Source: Kitasatospora sp. MMS16-BH015 (GTDB lineage: Bacteria; Actinomycetota; Actinomycetes; Streptomycetales; Streptomycetaceae). From it: a stretch of 64,000 bases of DNA. Shown here in pieces: positions 17,532 to 26,507 of this stretch. The first letter of the stretch is position 1; each line of letters opens with the position of its first letter. The stretch covers positions 806,001 to 870,000 of the forward strand of contig NZ_CP025394.1 of assembly GCF_002943525.1 (NCBI RefSeq), in the 5' to 3' direction. The notes under the pieces were generated by a model, which ran no database searches, was not told the origin of the DNA, and worked only from the letters and a program-made list of their open reading frames with translations. Made by a program: the position numbers and the translations under genes.

Positions 17532-17818
17532 GCGCTGCGCCTGGGGGCGACCTTGGCGCGGGCGTCCTCGGCGGCGATGCCGTAGACCCGCTGCAGCAGG
17601 TCCGGGCCCTGGTCCAGCTCGGTGTCGGTGAGCGTCATCCCGAAGTGCTCCCGCAGCATCCGGCGGCCCTCGGCCACACGCTCGGCGATCTGCTCGGGGG
17701 TGGGCTGCTGCTCCACCAGCAGGGCGACCTGGGCGCCGATGGTGGTGCCTTGGGCGGCGGCGAGGGCGGCCAGGCGGTCACGTGTATCAGAGGAGACCTT
17801 GATCGTCGCATCAGCCAT
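17528..17818 (-). CDS. VapB-like antitoxin
   Basis: 96 residues. The N terminus TIKVSSDTRDRLAALAAAQGTTIG is a ribbon-helix-helix DNA-binding domain. The C-terminal acidic/hydrophobic tail (about 50-96) would wrap the toxin. It is first in the operon and overlaps the toxin gene by 4 nt. A three-half-site repeat immediately upstream (17828-17855) is the likely autoregulatory operator, as is usual for RHH antitoxins, whose toxin complex binds more tightly. Confidence 0.8.
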   Translation of the reverse strand: MADATIKVSSDTRDRLAALAAAQGTTIGAQVALLVEQQPTPEQIAERVAEGRRMLREHFGMTLTDTELDQGPDLLQRVYGIAAEDARAKVAPRRSA

Positions 17819-17827
17819 ACCGCGATC

Positions 17828-17855
17828 GTACACCGCTGGTGTACCGATGGTGTAC
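17828..17855. promoter_or_regulatory. Putative vapBC operator: palindrome plus third half-site
   Basis: GTACACC (17828-17834) and GGTGTAC (17838-17844) form a perfect dyad around GCT, and a second GGTGTAC follows at 17849-17855, 11 bp after the first (one helical turn). It begins 10 bp upstream of the antitoxin ATG, over the expected promoter. RHH dimers bind such half-site arrays. Confidence 0.6.
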
Positions 17856-18104
17856 GAGCGATGGCAGGCCAGCCGACCGCGGCCCTCGACGCGATCCACC
17901 TCGACCGGGGCGCAGGTCGTCGCGCTGCTTGAGGACGGCGGCACGGGCCATCGCCTCCCTCTTCGCCAGCTCCCTCGGTTCGGGTGGCATGCACTGCGCA
18001 CAGGAAACAACCGCGCGGACCCGCCGTGCGCGTTGCGCCGGGCGTCCGCGGGGTAGTCGCGGCAGGGTGGGTCAGAGCCGATCCCGACCAAGGAGTGAGA
18101 AGTC

Positions 18105-19496
18105 ATGGCCATCGCAACCGTCAATCCGGCCACCGGGGAGACCATGGAGACCTTCGTCCCGTACGACGACGCCGCCGTCGAGCAGCGGCTGGCGCTCGCC
18201 GAGGCGGCGTTCGCGGCCTTCCGGCTCACCTCCTTCGAAGAGCGGGCGGCCCTGCTGCGGGGGGCGGCGGACCGGCTGGACGCCGAGCTGGAGGAGATCG
18301 CCCGCACCATGACCATCGAGATGGGCAAGCCGATCGGCGCCGCCCGGGCCGAGGTCGCCAAGTGCGCGAAGGCGATGCGCTGGTACGCCGACCGGGCACC
18401 GGGGCTGCTGGCCGACGAGCACCCGGAGGCGGCGGACGTCGCGGACTCCGGTGCCGCCTCCGTCCTGGTGCGCTACCGGCCGCTGGGGGTGGTCCTGGCC
18501 GTGATGCCGTGGAACTTCCCGCTCTGGCAGGTGGTGCGGTTCGCCGCCCCGGCCCTGATGGCGGGCAACGTCGGCCTGCTCAAGCACGCTTCGAACGTGC
18601 CGCGCACGGCACTGGCGCTGGAGCGGGTGTTCCGCGAGGCGGGCTACCCGCAGGGCTGCTTCCAGACGCTGCTGATCGACTCCAAGGCGGTCGAGGGCGT
18701 GATCCGGGACCGTCGGGTGGCCGCGGTGACGCTCACCGGCAGCGAGGGCGCCGGCCGTTCGGTGGCGGCCGTCGCCGGCGACGAGGTCAAGAAGTCGGTG
18801 CTCGAACTGGGCGGTAGCGACCCGTTCGTGGTGCTGCCGTCGGCAGACGTGGCGGCGGCGGTGAAGTGCGCCGTCACCGCCCGGGTGCAGAACAACGGAC
18901 AGTCCTGCATCGCGGCGAAGCGGTTCATCGTCCATGCGGAGGTGTACACGGCGTTCACGGCCGCCTTCACGGACCGGATGCGGGAGCTGCGGGTCGGCGA
19001 CCCGCTGCTGGAGGAGACCGAGGTCGGCCCGCTGGCGACCCGTCAGGGCCGGGCCGATCTGGAGGAGCTGGTGTCGGACGCGGTGGCCGAGGGAGCGGTG
19101 GCGGAGTGCGGCGGCAGCCGCCCCGAGGGCATGGACGACGGCTGGTTCTACCTGCCCACGGTCCTGACCGGGGTGACCCCCCAGATGCGGATCCACCACG
19201 AGGAGGCGTTCGGCCCGGTCGCCACGGTGTACCGGGTGGAGGACCTCGACGAGGCGGTGGCGCTCGCCAACGACACCCCGTTCGGCCTGAGTTCCAGCGT
19301 GTGGACGAACGACGTGCAGGAGCAGGAGCGGTGCGTCCGCGACATCGAGGCGGGCGGCGTCTTCTTCAACGGCATGACCGCCTCGCACCCGGCCTTCCCG
19401 TTCGGCGGCGTGAAGCGGTCCGGGTACGGCCGGGAGCTCTCCGACCACGGGATCCACGAGTTCTGCAACGTGACCACCGTGTGGCGCGCCCGCTGA
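18105..19496 (+). CDS. gabD: NAD(P)-dependent succinate-semialdehyde dehydrogenase
   Basis: 463 residues, the length of GabD2-type aldehyde dehydrogenases. Substrate/cofactor motif MPWNFPLWQV at about 134-143, catalytic Glu234 in LELGGSDP, catalytic Cys268 in NNGQSCIA, and the C-terminal FPFGGVKRSGYGRELSDHG. It oxidises succinate semialdehyde (or a related aldehyde) to the acid, feeding GABA carbon into the TCA cycle. AAGGAG lies about 8 nt upstream of the ATG. It stands alone, with the 286 bp upstream shared with the toxin-antitoxin promoter. Substrate within the family is inferred. Confidence 0.88.
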   Translation: MAIATVNPATGETMETFVPYDDAAVEQRLALAEAAFAAFRLTSFEERAALLRGAADRLDAELEEIARTMTIEMGKPIGAARAEVAKCAKAMRWYADRAPGLLADEHPEAADVADSGAASVLVRYRPLGVVLAVMPWNFPLWQVVRFAAPALMAGNVGLLKHASNVPRTALALERVFREAGYPQGCFQTLLIDSKAVEGVIRDRRVAAVTLTGSEGAGRSVAAVAGDEVKKSVLELGGSDPFVVLPSADVAAAVKCAVTARVQNNGQSCIAAKRFIVHAEVYTAFTAAFTDRMRELRVGDPLLEETEVGPLATRQGRADLEELVSDAVAEGAVAECGGSRPEGMDDGWFYLPTVLTGVTPQMRIHHEEAFGPVATVYRVEDLDEAVALANDTPFGLSSSVWTNDVQEQERCVRDIEAGGVFFNGMTASHPAFPFGGVKRSGYGRELSDHGIHEFCNVTTVWRAR

Positions 19497-19599
19497 CCCG
19501 CCCGCGGATCGACCGGGTCCGCCGGTCCGGGCGCCGGGCCGCCACCCGTCCGGGGTCCGTACGGTGGCAGGGTGCCGGGGGCGCTCGAAGGATGGGCCC

Positions 19600-20205
19600 A
19601 TGACTTCAGGACTGAACGCACCGCAGCGCCCCGACCGGTCGCCGTACGGCCCGGACCCGGCGGACCTCCTCGGGAAGATCGCGAAGAGCGCCTGGCAGGC
19701 GGTGCTCTGCGCCGGACTGGCGGCGCTGGTGCTGGGGTGCATGGTGCTGGCGTGGCCGAAGGCGACGCTGGTGGTGGCCGGCATCGTGTTCGGGCTCTAC
19801 CTGGTGGTCAGCGGGGTGCTGCAGCTGGTCGCGGCGTTCGGGACGCACGTGTCGACGGCGCTGCGGGTGATGGCGTTCATCTCCGGTGTGCTGTGCGTGC
19901 TGCTCGGGCTGCTGTGCTTCCGCAGCGCGCTGGAGTCGGTGCTGCTGCTGGCACTCTGGATCGGCATCGGCTGGTTGTTCCGGGGCATCACCCAGACCGT
20001 GGCGGCGGTTTCGGACCCGCTGATGCCCGCGCGGGGCTGGCAGCTGTTCGCCGGCGTGATCAGCGTCTTCGCCGGCGTGGTGCTGATGGTCGCTCCGCTC
20101 ACCTCGCTGCACGCGCTGACGGTGCTCACCGGCGTCTGGCTGCTCGCCGTCGGCGTGGTCGAGATCGTCACGGCGGTACGCATCCGCCGTCACCTCAAGG
20201 CCTAG
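19600..20205 (+). CDS. HdeD/DUF308-family membrane protein
   Basis: 201 residues with six hydrophobic helices (about 30-52, 55-75, 85-105, 108-125, 145-165 and 170-192) in the three-repeat hairpin pattern of HdeD. Conserved-type phrases are IVFGLYLVVSGVLQLV, WIGIGWLFRGITQ and GVWLLAVGVVEIV. HdeD is linked to acid resistance in enterobacteria; in actinomycetes the role is unknown. GAAGGA (19587-19592) supports the ATG at 19600. Confidence 0.8.
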   Translation: MTSGLNAPQRPDRSPYGPDPADLLGKIAKSAWQAVLCAGLAALVLGCMVLAWPKATLVVAGIVFGLYLVVSGVLQLVAAFGTHVSTALRVMAFISGVLCVLLGLLCFRSALESVLLLALWIGIGWLFRGITQTVAAVSDPLMPARGWQLFAGVISVFAGVVLMVAPLTSLHALTVLTGVWLLAVGVVEIVTAVRIRRHLKA

Positions 20206-20356
20206 CCTCCTCCGAGCGGCCCAGCACCAGGGGGACCGCCGCCCCGGGCCACCGGAGGGCTCGCCCACGTCCGGACCAATCCGCTGCCCCGACTGCGCCG
20301 AACGTGGAGCAGAGGGAGGGCACGTGATGGCGCCCTTCCGGGTACAGGGAGGGCAC

Positions 20357-21685
20357 ATGGTGGCAGTCACCCGGCAGACGACGGCAGGCTCTTGGCGTTA
20401 CGGGCGCTCGGGGCGTGGCACGGTGGCCGTGGTCGGGGCCGGGGTGGCCGGCCTGACGGCCGCGTACCGTCTGCAGGGCGCGGGCCTGGCCGTGGAATTG
20501 TTCGAGGCGGACGACCGACTGGGCGGGCACGCGCACACCCAGCGGGCGGTGGGCGCCGACGGCCGGGAGGTGGCGCTGGACACCGGGTTCCTGGTCCACA
20601 ACGAGCGGACCTACCCGCACCTGGTGGCCCTGTTCCGCGAGCTCGGGGTCTCCACCCGCGACAGCGAGATGAGCATGTCGGTGCGCTGCGACGGGTGCGG
20701 GCTGGAGTACGCGGGCGCGCGCGGCCCGGCCGGGCTGGTCGCCCAGCCCGGCGCGCTGCTGCGCGGGCGGTACCTGCGGATGCTGGCCGAGGTGCCGCGC
20801 TTCCACCGCCGGGCGCGCGCGCTGCTGGCCGACCCGGCGGCGGGCGATCCCACCCTCGGTGAGTTCCTGGCGGCCGGCGCCTTCTCCCGGTACTTCGTCG
20901 AGCACTTCATGACGCCGGTGGTGGCGGCGGTCTGGTCGTGCGCACCGGACCTGACGGGTCAGTACCCCGCGCGCTACCTGTTCGCGTTCCTGGCCAACCA
21001 CGGCATGCTCTCCGTCACCGGGTCGCCGACCTGGCGCACCGTGGTGGGCGGCTCGCAGACCTACGTGGCGAGGATCGCCGAGCAGCTGACCGGGGTGCAC
21101 CGCTCGGCGCCGGTGCGGGCCGTGCTCCGCCACGAGGACGGCGTCACGGTGACCACACAGGACAGCCGGAGCACCGAGGTCGACGCCGTGGTGATCGCCA
21201 CCCACGCCGACCAGGCCCTGCGGCTGCTGGCCGACCCCACCCCGGCCGAGCGCGAGGTCCTGGGTGCCTTCCACTACTCCGTCAACCCGACCGTGCTGCA
21301 CCGTGACGCCTCCCACCTGCCGCTGGCCGCCCGGGCCCGGGGCTCGTGGAACTACCGGACCGCGGGGTGCGGCGACAGTGCCGCGGGCGTGCGGGTCAGC
21401 TACGACCTCAACCGCCTGCTGGGCCTCGACACCCCCGAGCACTACCTGGTGACGCTCAACGAGGACCCCGACCGGCCCGTGCCGGCCGAGCACGTCGTCT
21501 CCCGCACCGTGTACGAGCACCCGATCTACACCCGGGAGAGCGTCGCCGCCCAGGCCCGGCTCCCCGGGCTGAGCACCGGGCGCACCGCGTTCGCCGGTGC
21601 GTACCACGGCTGGGGCTTCCACGAGGACGGCTGCCGCTCCGGCCTCGAGGCGGCCCAGGCCCTGCTGAAGGTCGGCGCACCGTGA
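20357..21685 (+). CDS. FAD-dependent amine-oxidase-like protein (COG2907 type)
   Basis: About 442 residues. An N-terminal Rossmann FAD site (VAVVGAGVAGLTAAYRL), then FEADDRLGGHAHT, which binds FAD ribose and pyrophosphate, and a C-terminal AFAGAYHGWGFHEDGCRSG FAD-closing motif. These proteins are found with DUF1365 and cyclopropane-synthase genes and are thought to act on membrane acyl chains. Two in-frame starts each have a GGGAGG ribosome site (GTG/ATG at 20324/20327 and ATG at 20357); the second is closer to the Rossmann fold. The stop overlaps the start of the next (collapsed) gene as GTGA. It is first gene of a lipid operon. Confidence 0.82.
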   Translation: MVAVTRQTTAGSWRYGRSGRGTVAVVGAGVAGLTAAYRLQGAGLAVELFEADDRLGGHAHTQRAVGADGREVALDTGFLVHNERTYPHLVALFRELGVSTRDSEMSMSVRCDGCGLEYAGARGPAGLVAQPGALLRGRYLRMLAEVPRFHRRARALLADPAAGDPTLGEFLAAGAFSRYFVEHFMTPVVAAVWSCAPDLTGQYPARYLFAFLANHGMLSVTGSPTWRTVVGGSQTYVARIAEQLTGVHRSAPVRAVLRHEDGVTVTTQDSRSTEVDAVVIATHADQALRLLADPTPAEREVLGAFHYSVNPTVLHRDASHLPLAARARGSWNYRTAGCGDSAAGVRVSYDLNRLLGLDTPEHYLVTLNEDPDRPVPAEHVVSRTVYEHPIYTRESVAAQARLPGLSTGRTAFAGAYHGWGFHEDGCRSGLEAAQALLKVGAP

Positions 21686-21914
21686 CCACGCGACCGACGG
21701 CCGCGACCGCGCCGCCCCCGGCGGTGCTGCCGCGGCCGTGGGGCACGGCACCCTGCTCACTCACCCCCGCTCCCCCGGTCATGCCTGCCACCCGCCGTCC
21801 ACGTCCCCGGTCAGCGCCCGCATCCGCTACCGGGGCGTCCGGCCGTGGCTGCGCGGCCTGCCCGTCCACCCCCGCCCCGACCGCACGCCACGGAATAAGG
21901 ACCTGCCTCCATGA
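21682..21914 (+). pseudogene. Collapsed DUF1365 gene
   Basis: In related loci a DUF1365 gene of about 700-800 bp sits between the FAD protein and cyclopropane-synthase genes. Here only 233 bp remain. The original GTG overlapping the upstream stop (GTGA, 21682) survives. In another frame a C-terminal piece reads VSARIRYRGVRPWLRGLPVH followed by PRP, the DUF1365 end motif (ir..G.rLWLrGLPV.pRP), stopping with a TGA that still overlaps the next ATG (ATGA, 21911-21914). The middle has been deleted. Loss of the frame is certain; the family name rests on the end motif and context. Confidence 0.55.
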
Positions 21915-23200
21915 CCACGCACGCTGAAGCCCTCGCACCCGACGCGTTCGCGACGGCGGATCCGCAGCACTGGCCCGACGTGGCCCGCGTGCCCCGCACG
22001 CCGCTCAAGGCGGCGGTGGCCCGCGGCCTGCTGCGCCGCATCGCCCGCAGGCGGGGCCTGCGGGTCGTCCTGCCGGGCGGCCGGCTCCTCGAACCGGCCC
22101 CGGCCGAGGCACCAGCCTTGCGCCTGCACCGGCCGGACGCGTTCTTCCACCGCATCGGCGAGAGCGGGCTGATCGGCTTCGGGGAGTCCTACCAGGCCGG
22201 CGAGTGGGACTCGCCGGACCTGGTGGCGCTGCTGACCGCACTGGCGACCGCCCCCGAGACGCTGGTGCCCACCGGCGCCCAGTGGCTGCGCCGCCTGTAC
22301 GTCCAGCGGCCGCCCGCCGGGGAGCTCAGCACGCCCGACAACGCGCGCACGAACATCCACCGGCACTACGACCTGTCCAACGAACTGTTCGGGCTCTTCC
22401 TCGACCCCACCCTCTCCTACTCCTCGGCCGTCTTCCCGACCGGCCGGGGCGGCGCACCGGTGGCCTCCTGGGAGAACCTCGCCGATGCCCAGCACCGCAA
22501 GATCGACCGGCTGCTTGACCTCGGCCGGGTCGGGGCCGGTACCCGGGTGCTGGAGATCGGCACCGGCTGGGGCGAGCTGGCAATCCGCGCGGCCGCGCGC
22601 GGGGCTCGGGTGGTCAGCCTCACCCTGTCCGAGGAGCAGCTGGCGCTGGCCCGGCGCCGGGTCGCCGAGGCCGGTGCGGCGGACCGGGTCGAGGTGCGGC
22701 TGTGCGACTACCGCGCCGCCGAGGGCGAGTTCGACGCGGTGGTGAGCGTGGAGATGATCGAGGCGGTCGGCCGGCCGTTCTGGCCCGCCTACTTCGCCAC
22801 CATCGACCGTGTCCTGGCGCCGGGTGGCCGGGCGGCGCTGCAGGCCATCACCATGCCGCACGAACGGATGCTGGCCAGCAGCGGCACCTACACCTGGATC
22901 CTGAAGTACATCTTCCCCGGCGGCCAGATCCCCTCCACCGAAGCGATCCGCCAGGCCGCCGCACGGCACACCGGCCTGCGGGTGGCGGCTTGCGACTCCT
23001 TCGGTCCGCACTACGCCGAGACGCTCCGGCTGTGGCGCGAGCGCTTCACCGAACGGGCCGACGAGGTCGCCGCGCTCGGCTTCGACCAGGTCTTCCGGCG
23101 CATGTGGGAGCTCTACCTCGCCTACTCCGAGGCCGGGTTCCGCACCGGCTACCTCGACGTCCAGCAGCTCCTCCTCACCCGCCCGGAGTCGACCCGATGA
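21911..23200 (+). CDS. Cyclopropane-fatty-acyl-phospholipid synthase-like methyltransferase (copy 1)
   Basis: 429 residues. After a CFA-type N-terminal domain (GESYQAGEW), the catalytic part has HYDLSNELFGLFLDPTLSYS, the SAM site LEIGTGWGELA and SVEMIEAVG, whose Glu binds bicarbonate in CFA synthases. It should transfer a methyl or methylene group from SAM to the double bond of a membrane phospholipid acyl chain. It is coupled to the DUF1365 remnant upstream and to a second copy downstream by 4-nt overlaps. Confidence 0.87.
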   Translation: MTTHAEALAPDAFATADPQHWPDVARVPRTPLKAAVARGLLRRIARRRGLRVVLPGGRLLEPAPAEAPALRLHRPDAFFHRIGESGLIGFGESYQAGEWDSPDLVALLTALATAPETLVPTGAQWLRRLYVQRPPAGELSTPDNARTNIHRHYDLSNELFGLFLDPTLSYSSAVFPTGRGGAPVASWENLADAQHRKIDRLLDLGRVGAGTRVLEIGTGWGELAIRAAARGARVVSLTLSEEQLALARRRVAEAGAADRVEVRLCDYRAAEGEFDAVVSVEMIEAVGRPFWPAYFATIDRVLAPGGRAALQAITMPHERMLASSGTYTWILKYIFPGGQIPSTEAIRQAAARHTGLRVAACDSFGPHYAETLRLWRERFTERADEVAALGFDQVFRRMWELYLAYSEAGFRTGYLDVQQLLLTRPESTR

Positions 23201-24468
23201 CCCCCGCCAGCCGCCTCGCCGGCCTGCTCACCGACCTGCTCGGCCGCCCGCTGCCGTTCCGCCTCAAGGCGTGGGACGGTTCGACCGCGGGCCCGGCCGA
23301 CGCGCCGACCGTGGTGCTGCGCAACCGGCGCGCGCTGCGCCGTCTGCTCTGGCAGCCCGGCGAACTCGGCCTGGCCGACGCCTACATCAGCGGCGACCTC
23401 GACGTCGAAGGCGACCTCGCCCCGGCCCTCTCACAGGTACGGCGGGCCCTGGCCGGACACGGCCCAGTCCGCCCCGGCGCGCGGGACTGGCCCCGGCTGC
23501 TGGCCGACGCCGCCCGCCTGGGTGTGCTCGGCCCGCGCCCCGTACCGCCCGGCGGCCGGGCCCGGGTGCGCGGCGCCCTGCACAGCCGCGCCCGCGACCG
23601 GGCGGTGATCAGCCACCACTATGACCTCTCCAACGAGTTCTACGCCCTGCTGCTCGGCCCGGCCATGGCCTACTCCTGCGCCTACTGGACGCCCAAGAGC
23701 GACACCCTGCAGACCGCACAGGAGGCCAAGTTCGACCTGATCTGCCGCAAGCTCGCCCTGGAGCCGGGCAGCCGCCTGCTCGATGTGGGCTGCGGCTGGG
23801 GCGCGCTGGCGGTGCACGCCGCGCGTGCCTTCGGCGCGCAGGTCACCGCGGTCACCCTGTCGGCGCGTCAGCACGCCTTCGCCACCGCCGCCGTCGAGGC
23901 CGCCGGGCTCGGCGGCCAGGTGAAGGTGCTCCTGCGCGACTACCGGGAGATCGACGGCGGCTCCTACGACGCGATCAGCTGCGTCGAGATGGGCGAGCAC
24001 GTCGGCGACCGGGAGTACCCCGCGTTCGCCCGCCGCCTGCACGGCCTGCTCGCCCCCCACGGCCGCCTGCTCGTCCAGCAGATGTCCCGCGGCACGGTGG
24101 CGCCCGGCGGCGGCGCGTTCATCGAGACCTACATCGCTCCCGACATGCACATGCGCCCGGTCGGCGAGACCGTGGCCCTGCTGGAATCCGCAGGGCTGGA
24201 GGTGCGCAACGTCGAGGCGCTGCGCGAGCACTACGCCCGCACCATCGACGCCTGGCACGACAACCTGCGCGAGCACCGCGGCGAGTTCACCGCCCTGGTC
24301 GGGGAGCCCACGGTCCGCCTGTGGGAGCTGTACATGGCCGGCAGCTCGCTGGCCTTCGCCGAGCGCCGGATGGGCGTGGACCACGTCCTCGCCGTCCGGC
24401 CGGACGGCGACGGGACCAGCCGGGTGCCCGCCACCCCGGCCGGCTGGTACCCGGAGGGAGGGGCGTGA
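23197..24468 (+). CDS. Cyclopropane-fatty-acyl-phospholipid synthase-like methyltransferase (copy 2)
   Basis: 423 residues from ATG 23197, which overlaps the previous stop (ATGA). N-terminal SCP2-like region (LADAYISGDLDVEGDL), then HYDLSNEFYALLLGPAMAYS, SAM motif LDVGCGWGALA, and CVEMGEHVG. It is a diverged paralogue of the preceding gene, so the two may act on different chain positions or form a heteromer. With the FAD oxidoreductase the operon could make methyl-branched or cyclopropane lipids; the product is not determinable from sequence. Confidence 0.87.
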   Translation: MTPASRLAGLLTDLLGRPLPFRLKAWDGSTAGPADAPTVVLRNRRALRRLLWQPGELGLADAYISGDLDVEGDLAPALSQVRRALAGHGPVRPGARDWPRLLADAARLGVLGPRPVPPGGRARVRGALHSRARDRAVISHHYDLSNEFYALLLGPAMAYSCAYWTPKSDTLQTAQEAKFDLICRKLALEPGSRLLDVGCGWGALAVHAARAFGAQVTAVTLSARQHAFATAAVEAAGLGGQVKVLLRDYREIDGGSYDAISCVEMGEHVGDREYPAFARRLHGLLAPHGRLLVQQMSRGTVAPGGGAFIETYIAPDMHMRPVGETVALLESAGLEVRNVEALREHYARTIDAWHDNLREHRGEFTALVGEPTVRLWELYMAGSSLAFAERRMGVDHVLAVRPDGDGTSRVPATPAGWYPEGGA

Positions 24469-25250
24469 AGGCCGCCGCCTCCGCGGTCGACCTCGCCGCC
24501 AGGGCCGGCCGCGGCGGCCCGGCACGAGGGCTGCTCGTCACCGTCGGCGCCGCCCGCCCAGGCACCGGAGCCGGCCGGGCCCTGCCGCCGGGGAGCCGGC
24601 TGCGGGTGCACCGCGCGCCCGAGCGCCCCTCGGCCGCCGTGCTCCTGCTGCACGGCGGCCGGGCGGACAGCCTGCAACCGGTACCCCGCCTCGCCCTGGC
24701 CAGGCTCCGCATGCACCCGTTCGCCGCGCAGATCGCCCGGCGACCGTGGGGCCGCCAGGCACTGGTCGCAGCGGTACGGTACCGCTACCGGGGCTGGAAC
24801 GGCGACCAGGCCCATCCCGTCCAGGACGCGCTGCAGGCCCTTGACGAGCTGTCAGCACTGGCCCCGGGAGTCCCCGTGCTCCTGGTCGGGCACTCGATGG
24901 GCGCCCGGGCGGCCCTGGCCGTCGCCGGCGCCGACGCGGTGCGCGGGGTGGTCGCCCTGGCGCCGTGGTGCCCGCCGGGCGAACCCGTGGCCCACCTACG
25001 CGGCAGGGCCGCCGTCTTCCTGCACGACGAGAGCGACCGGATCACCTCGGCCGCACAGACCTGGGACTTCGCGCACCGGGCAGCCGCGGCGGGAGCCGAC
25101 GTCCGGTGCGTCCCGATGCCGAACGGCGGGCACGCGATGATCCGCGGTGCCCGCCGCTGGCACGAGCTGGCGGCCGACCACGCCGGCGCCGTCCTCGCCC
25201 GGACCCCCGCTCCGCACCCGGGAGGCGCTGCGCCGAGCGGGCGGAGCTAG
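24465..25250 (+). CDS. Alpha/beta hydrolase
   Basis: 261 residues from a GTG at 24465 that overlaps the preceding stop (GTGA), with GGAGGGAGGGG as ribosome site. Oxyanion region LLLHGGRAD, nucleophile elbow GHSMGA, Asp in DESDRI, His in NGGHAMI. The fold suggests an esterase, lipase or acyl hydrolase. It closes the lipid operon, so a phospholipid or acyl substrate is plausible but unproven. There is no signal peptide, so it is cytosolic. Confidence 0.8.
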   Translation: MKAAASAVDLAARAGRGGPARGLLVTVGAARPGTGAGRALPPGSRLRVHRAPERPSAAVLLLHGGRADSLQPVPRLALARLRMHPFAAQIARRPWGRQALVAAVRYRYRGWNGDQAHPVQDALQALDELSALAPGVPVLLVGHSMGARAALAVAGADAVRGVVALAPWCPPGEPVAHLRGRAAVFLHDESDRITSAAQTWDFAHRAAAAGADVRCVPMPNGGHAMIRGARRWHELAADHAGAVLARTPAPHPGGAAPSGRS

Positions 25251-25258
25251 ACGCCGCC

Positions 25259-25462
25259 TCAGTTGTCGCGCTTGAGGACGCCCTTCACCCGGTCGGCGAC
25301 GTCGTGCGCGGCGCCCTTGAGGTCTTCCGCGGCCTGCCTGACCTTCGACTCGGCCTGGTCGGCCTGCCCCTCGCCCTTGAGCTCCTCGTCGCCCGTCAGG
25401 CTGCCGAGCTTCTCCTTGGCCTTGCCGGTCACTTCCTGCGCCTTGTTCGACAGGTCGCTCAC
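25259..25462 (-). CDS. CsbD-family stress protein
   Basis: 67 residues of the CsbD type: SDLSNKAQEVTGKAKEKLG, then GDEELKGEGQADQAESKV, a highly charged, Lys/Glu-rich helical protein. The GTG at 25462 was chosen because GGAGA lies about 6 nt upstream and the family starts here. An ATG at 25492 would add ten unconserved residues. CsbD is a sigma-B regulon protein in Bacillus; its biochemical role is unknown. It converges on the hydrolase gene. Confidence 0.85.
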   Translation of the reverse strand: MSDLSNKAQEVTGKAKEKLGSLTGDEELKGEGQADQAESKVRQAAEDLKGAAHDVADRVKGVLKRDN

Positions 25463-25685
25463 GGTGGTCTCCGTCCCGATGGTGGCGGCCACGGGTCGCA
25501 GCCGCTGGTCCGTCCCACTCTGCCGGGAGACTCCCGTGCGGGCACCTCGGCAGGTCCGGACCAGCGACCCCGCGGGTCGGACTCGCCCGGGGTGTCACGA
25601 CCGGGCGGGCATTCCGGAGGTCGGGGTCTGGCGGGCCGGAACGGGTGGGGGAATTCCGGTACCGGCCCGCCAGGTCTGGGGGTGC

Positions 25686-26507
25686 TCAGACCGTGAGCAG
25701 GGTGGGGCTGGCGGCCTTGTCGACGGGCAGGAAGTCGTCGGGGACGGGGTACTGGCCCAGGACGTAGTTGAGGATCGCCGCGTGCATCGCCTCGACGGGG
25801 GCGATGGTGGCGGCGGTGGCGATCCCGGCCGGGCTGCCGACGTTGTAGGTCGCGAAGAGGTACGTCTGGGCGGCCTGGTCCTCCAGCGACAGTGCGAGCT
25901 TGGCGACGGTACCCACGTCGGTGGCCGCGCCCAGCGCCTGGAGGGTGGCGGGCTGGTTGGAGAGCGGGACGTCACTGATGGCCGGCTTGCCGGCGCCGGT
26001 GAGCACCGCGTTCCAGGCCTTCGCGTGGTCGGCGTGCTGACCCATGGCCGTGGTGACGAAGGTGGCCACCGCCGGGGGCACGGTGCCGAGTTTGCCGGCC
26101 TTCGCCGCGTCCAGCGCGGCCTGGTACGCGCCGACCGCCTGGTTCTCCAGCGCCGTCGCCAGCGCGACCACCTTCAGGTCCCCGGTGTACAGCCCGGGGG
26201 CGGCCGAGCCGGAGGCAGCCGCCGACGGACTGCCTGAGGACGAGGAGGAGGACGAGGAGGACGTGCTGCTGGAGCAGGCCGCGAGGGTCAGCGCGGCCGC
26301 GGCGCCACCGGCTCCCAGCAGGAAACGGCGCCGACCGAGGTCACGGGGGCCGTCCGCCCGGCGGGAGCGGATCTCCGCCGCCAGCTCGACGGCGCTCGCC
26401 CGCATCGCGGGCAGCGTCGCCTGGTGCGCCTCGTGCATCTCCCTGGTCAGGCAAGCGAGTTCGCGCTCGCTGATGGGGAGTTCCCAGCCGCCCTTGGTGG
26501 TCGTCAC
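25686..26507 (-). CDS. Ferritin-like exported lipoprotein (DUF4439-type)
   Basis: 273 residues from a GTG at 26507. About 45 N-terminal residues (ISERELACLTREMHEAHQ...) precede a twin-arginine signal GRRRFLLGAGGAAAALTLAAC with lipobox LAAC, then a Ser/Gly-rich linker. The mature part is a four-helix bundle with ENQAVGAYQAALDAA, MGQHADHAKAWNAVL, LEDQAAQTYLFA and VEAMHAAILNYVLGQ, the spaced Glu/His pattern of ferritin-like folds. It is translationally coupled (GTGA) to its paralogue upstream. Role in metal or redox handling at the membrane is inferred. Confidence 0.75.
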   Translation of the reverse strand: MTTTKGGWELPISERELACLTREMHEAHQATLPAMRASAVELAAEIRSRRADGPRDLGRRRFLLGAGGAAAALTLAACSSSTSSSSSSSSSGSPSAAASGSAAPGLYTGDLKVVALATALENQAVGAYQAALDAAKAGKLGTVPPAVATFVTTAMGQHADHAKAWNAVLTGAGKPAISDVPLSNQPATLQALGAATDVGTVAKLALSLEDQAAQTYLFATYNVGSPAGIATAATIAPVEAMHAAILNYVLGQYPVPDDFLPVDKAASPTLLTV

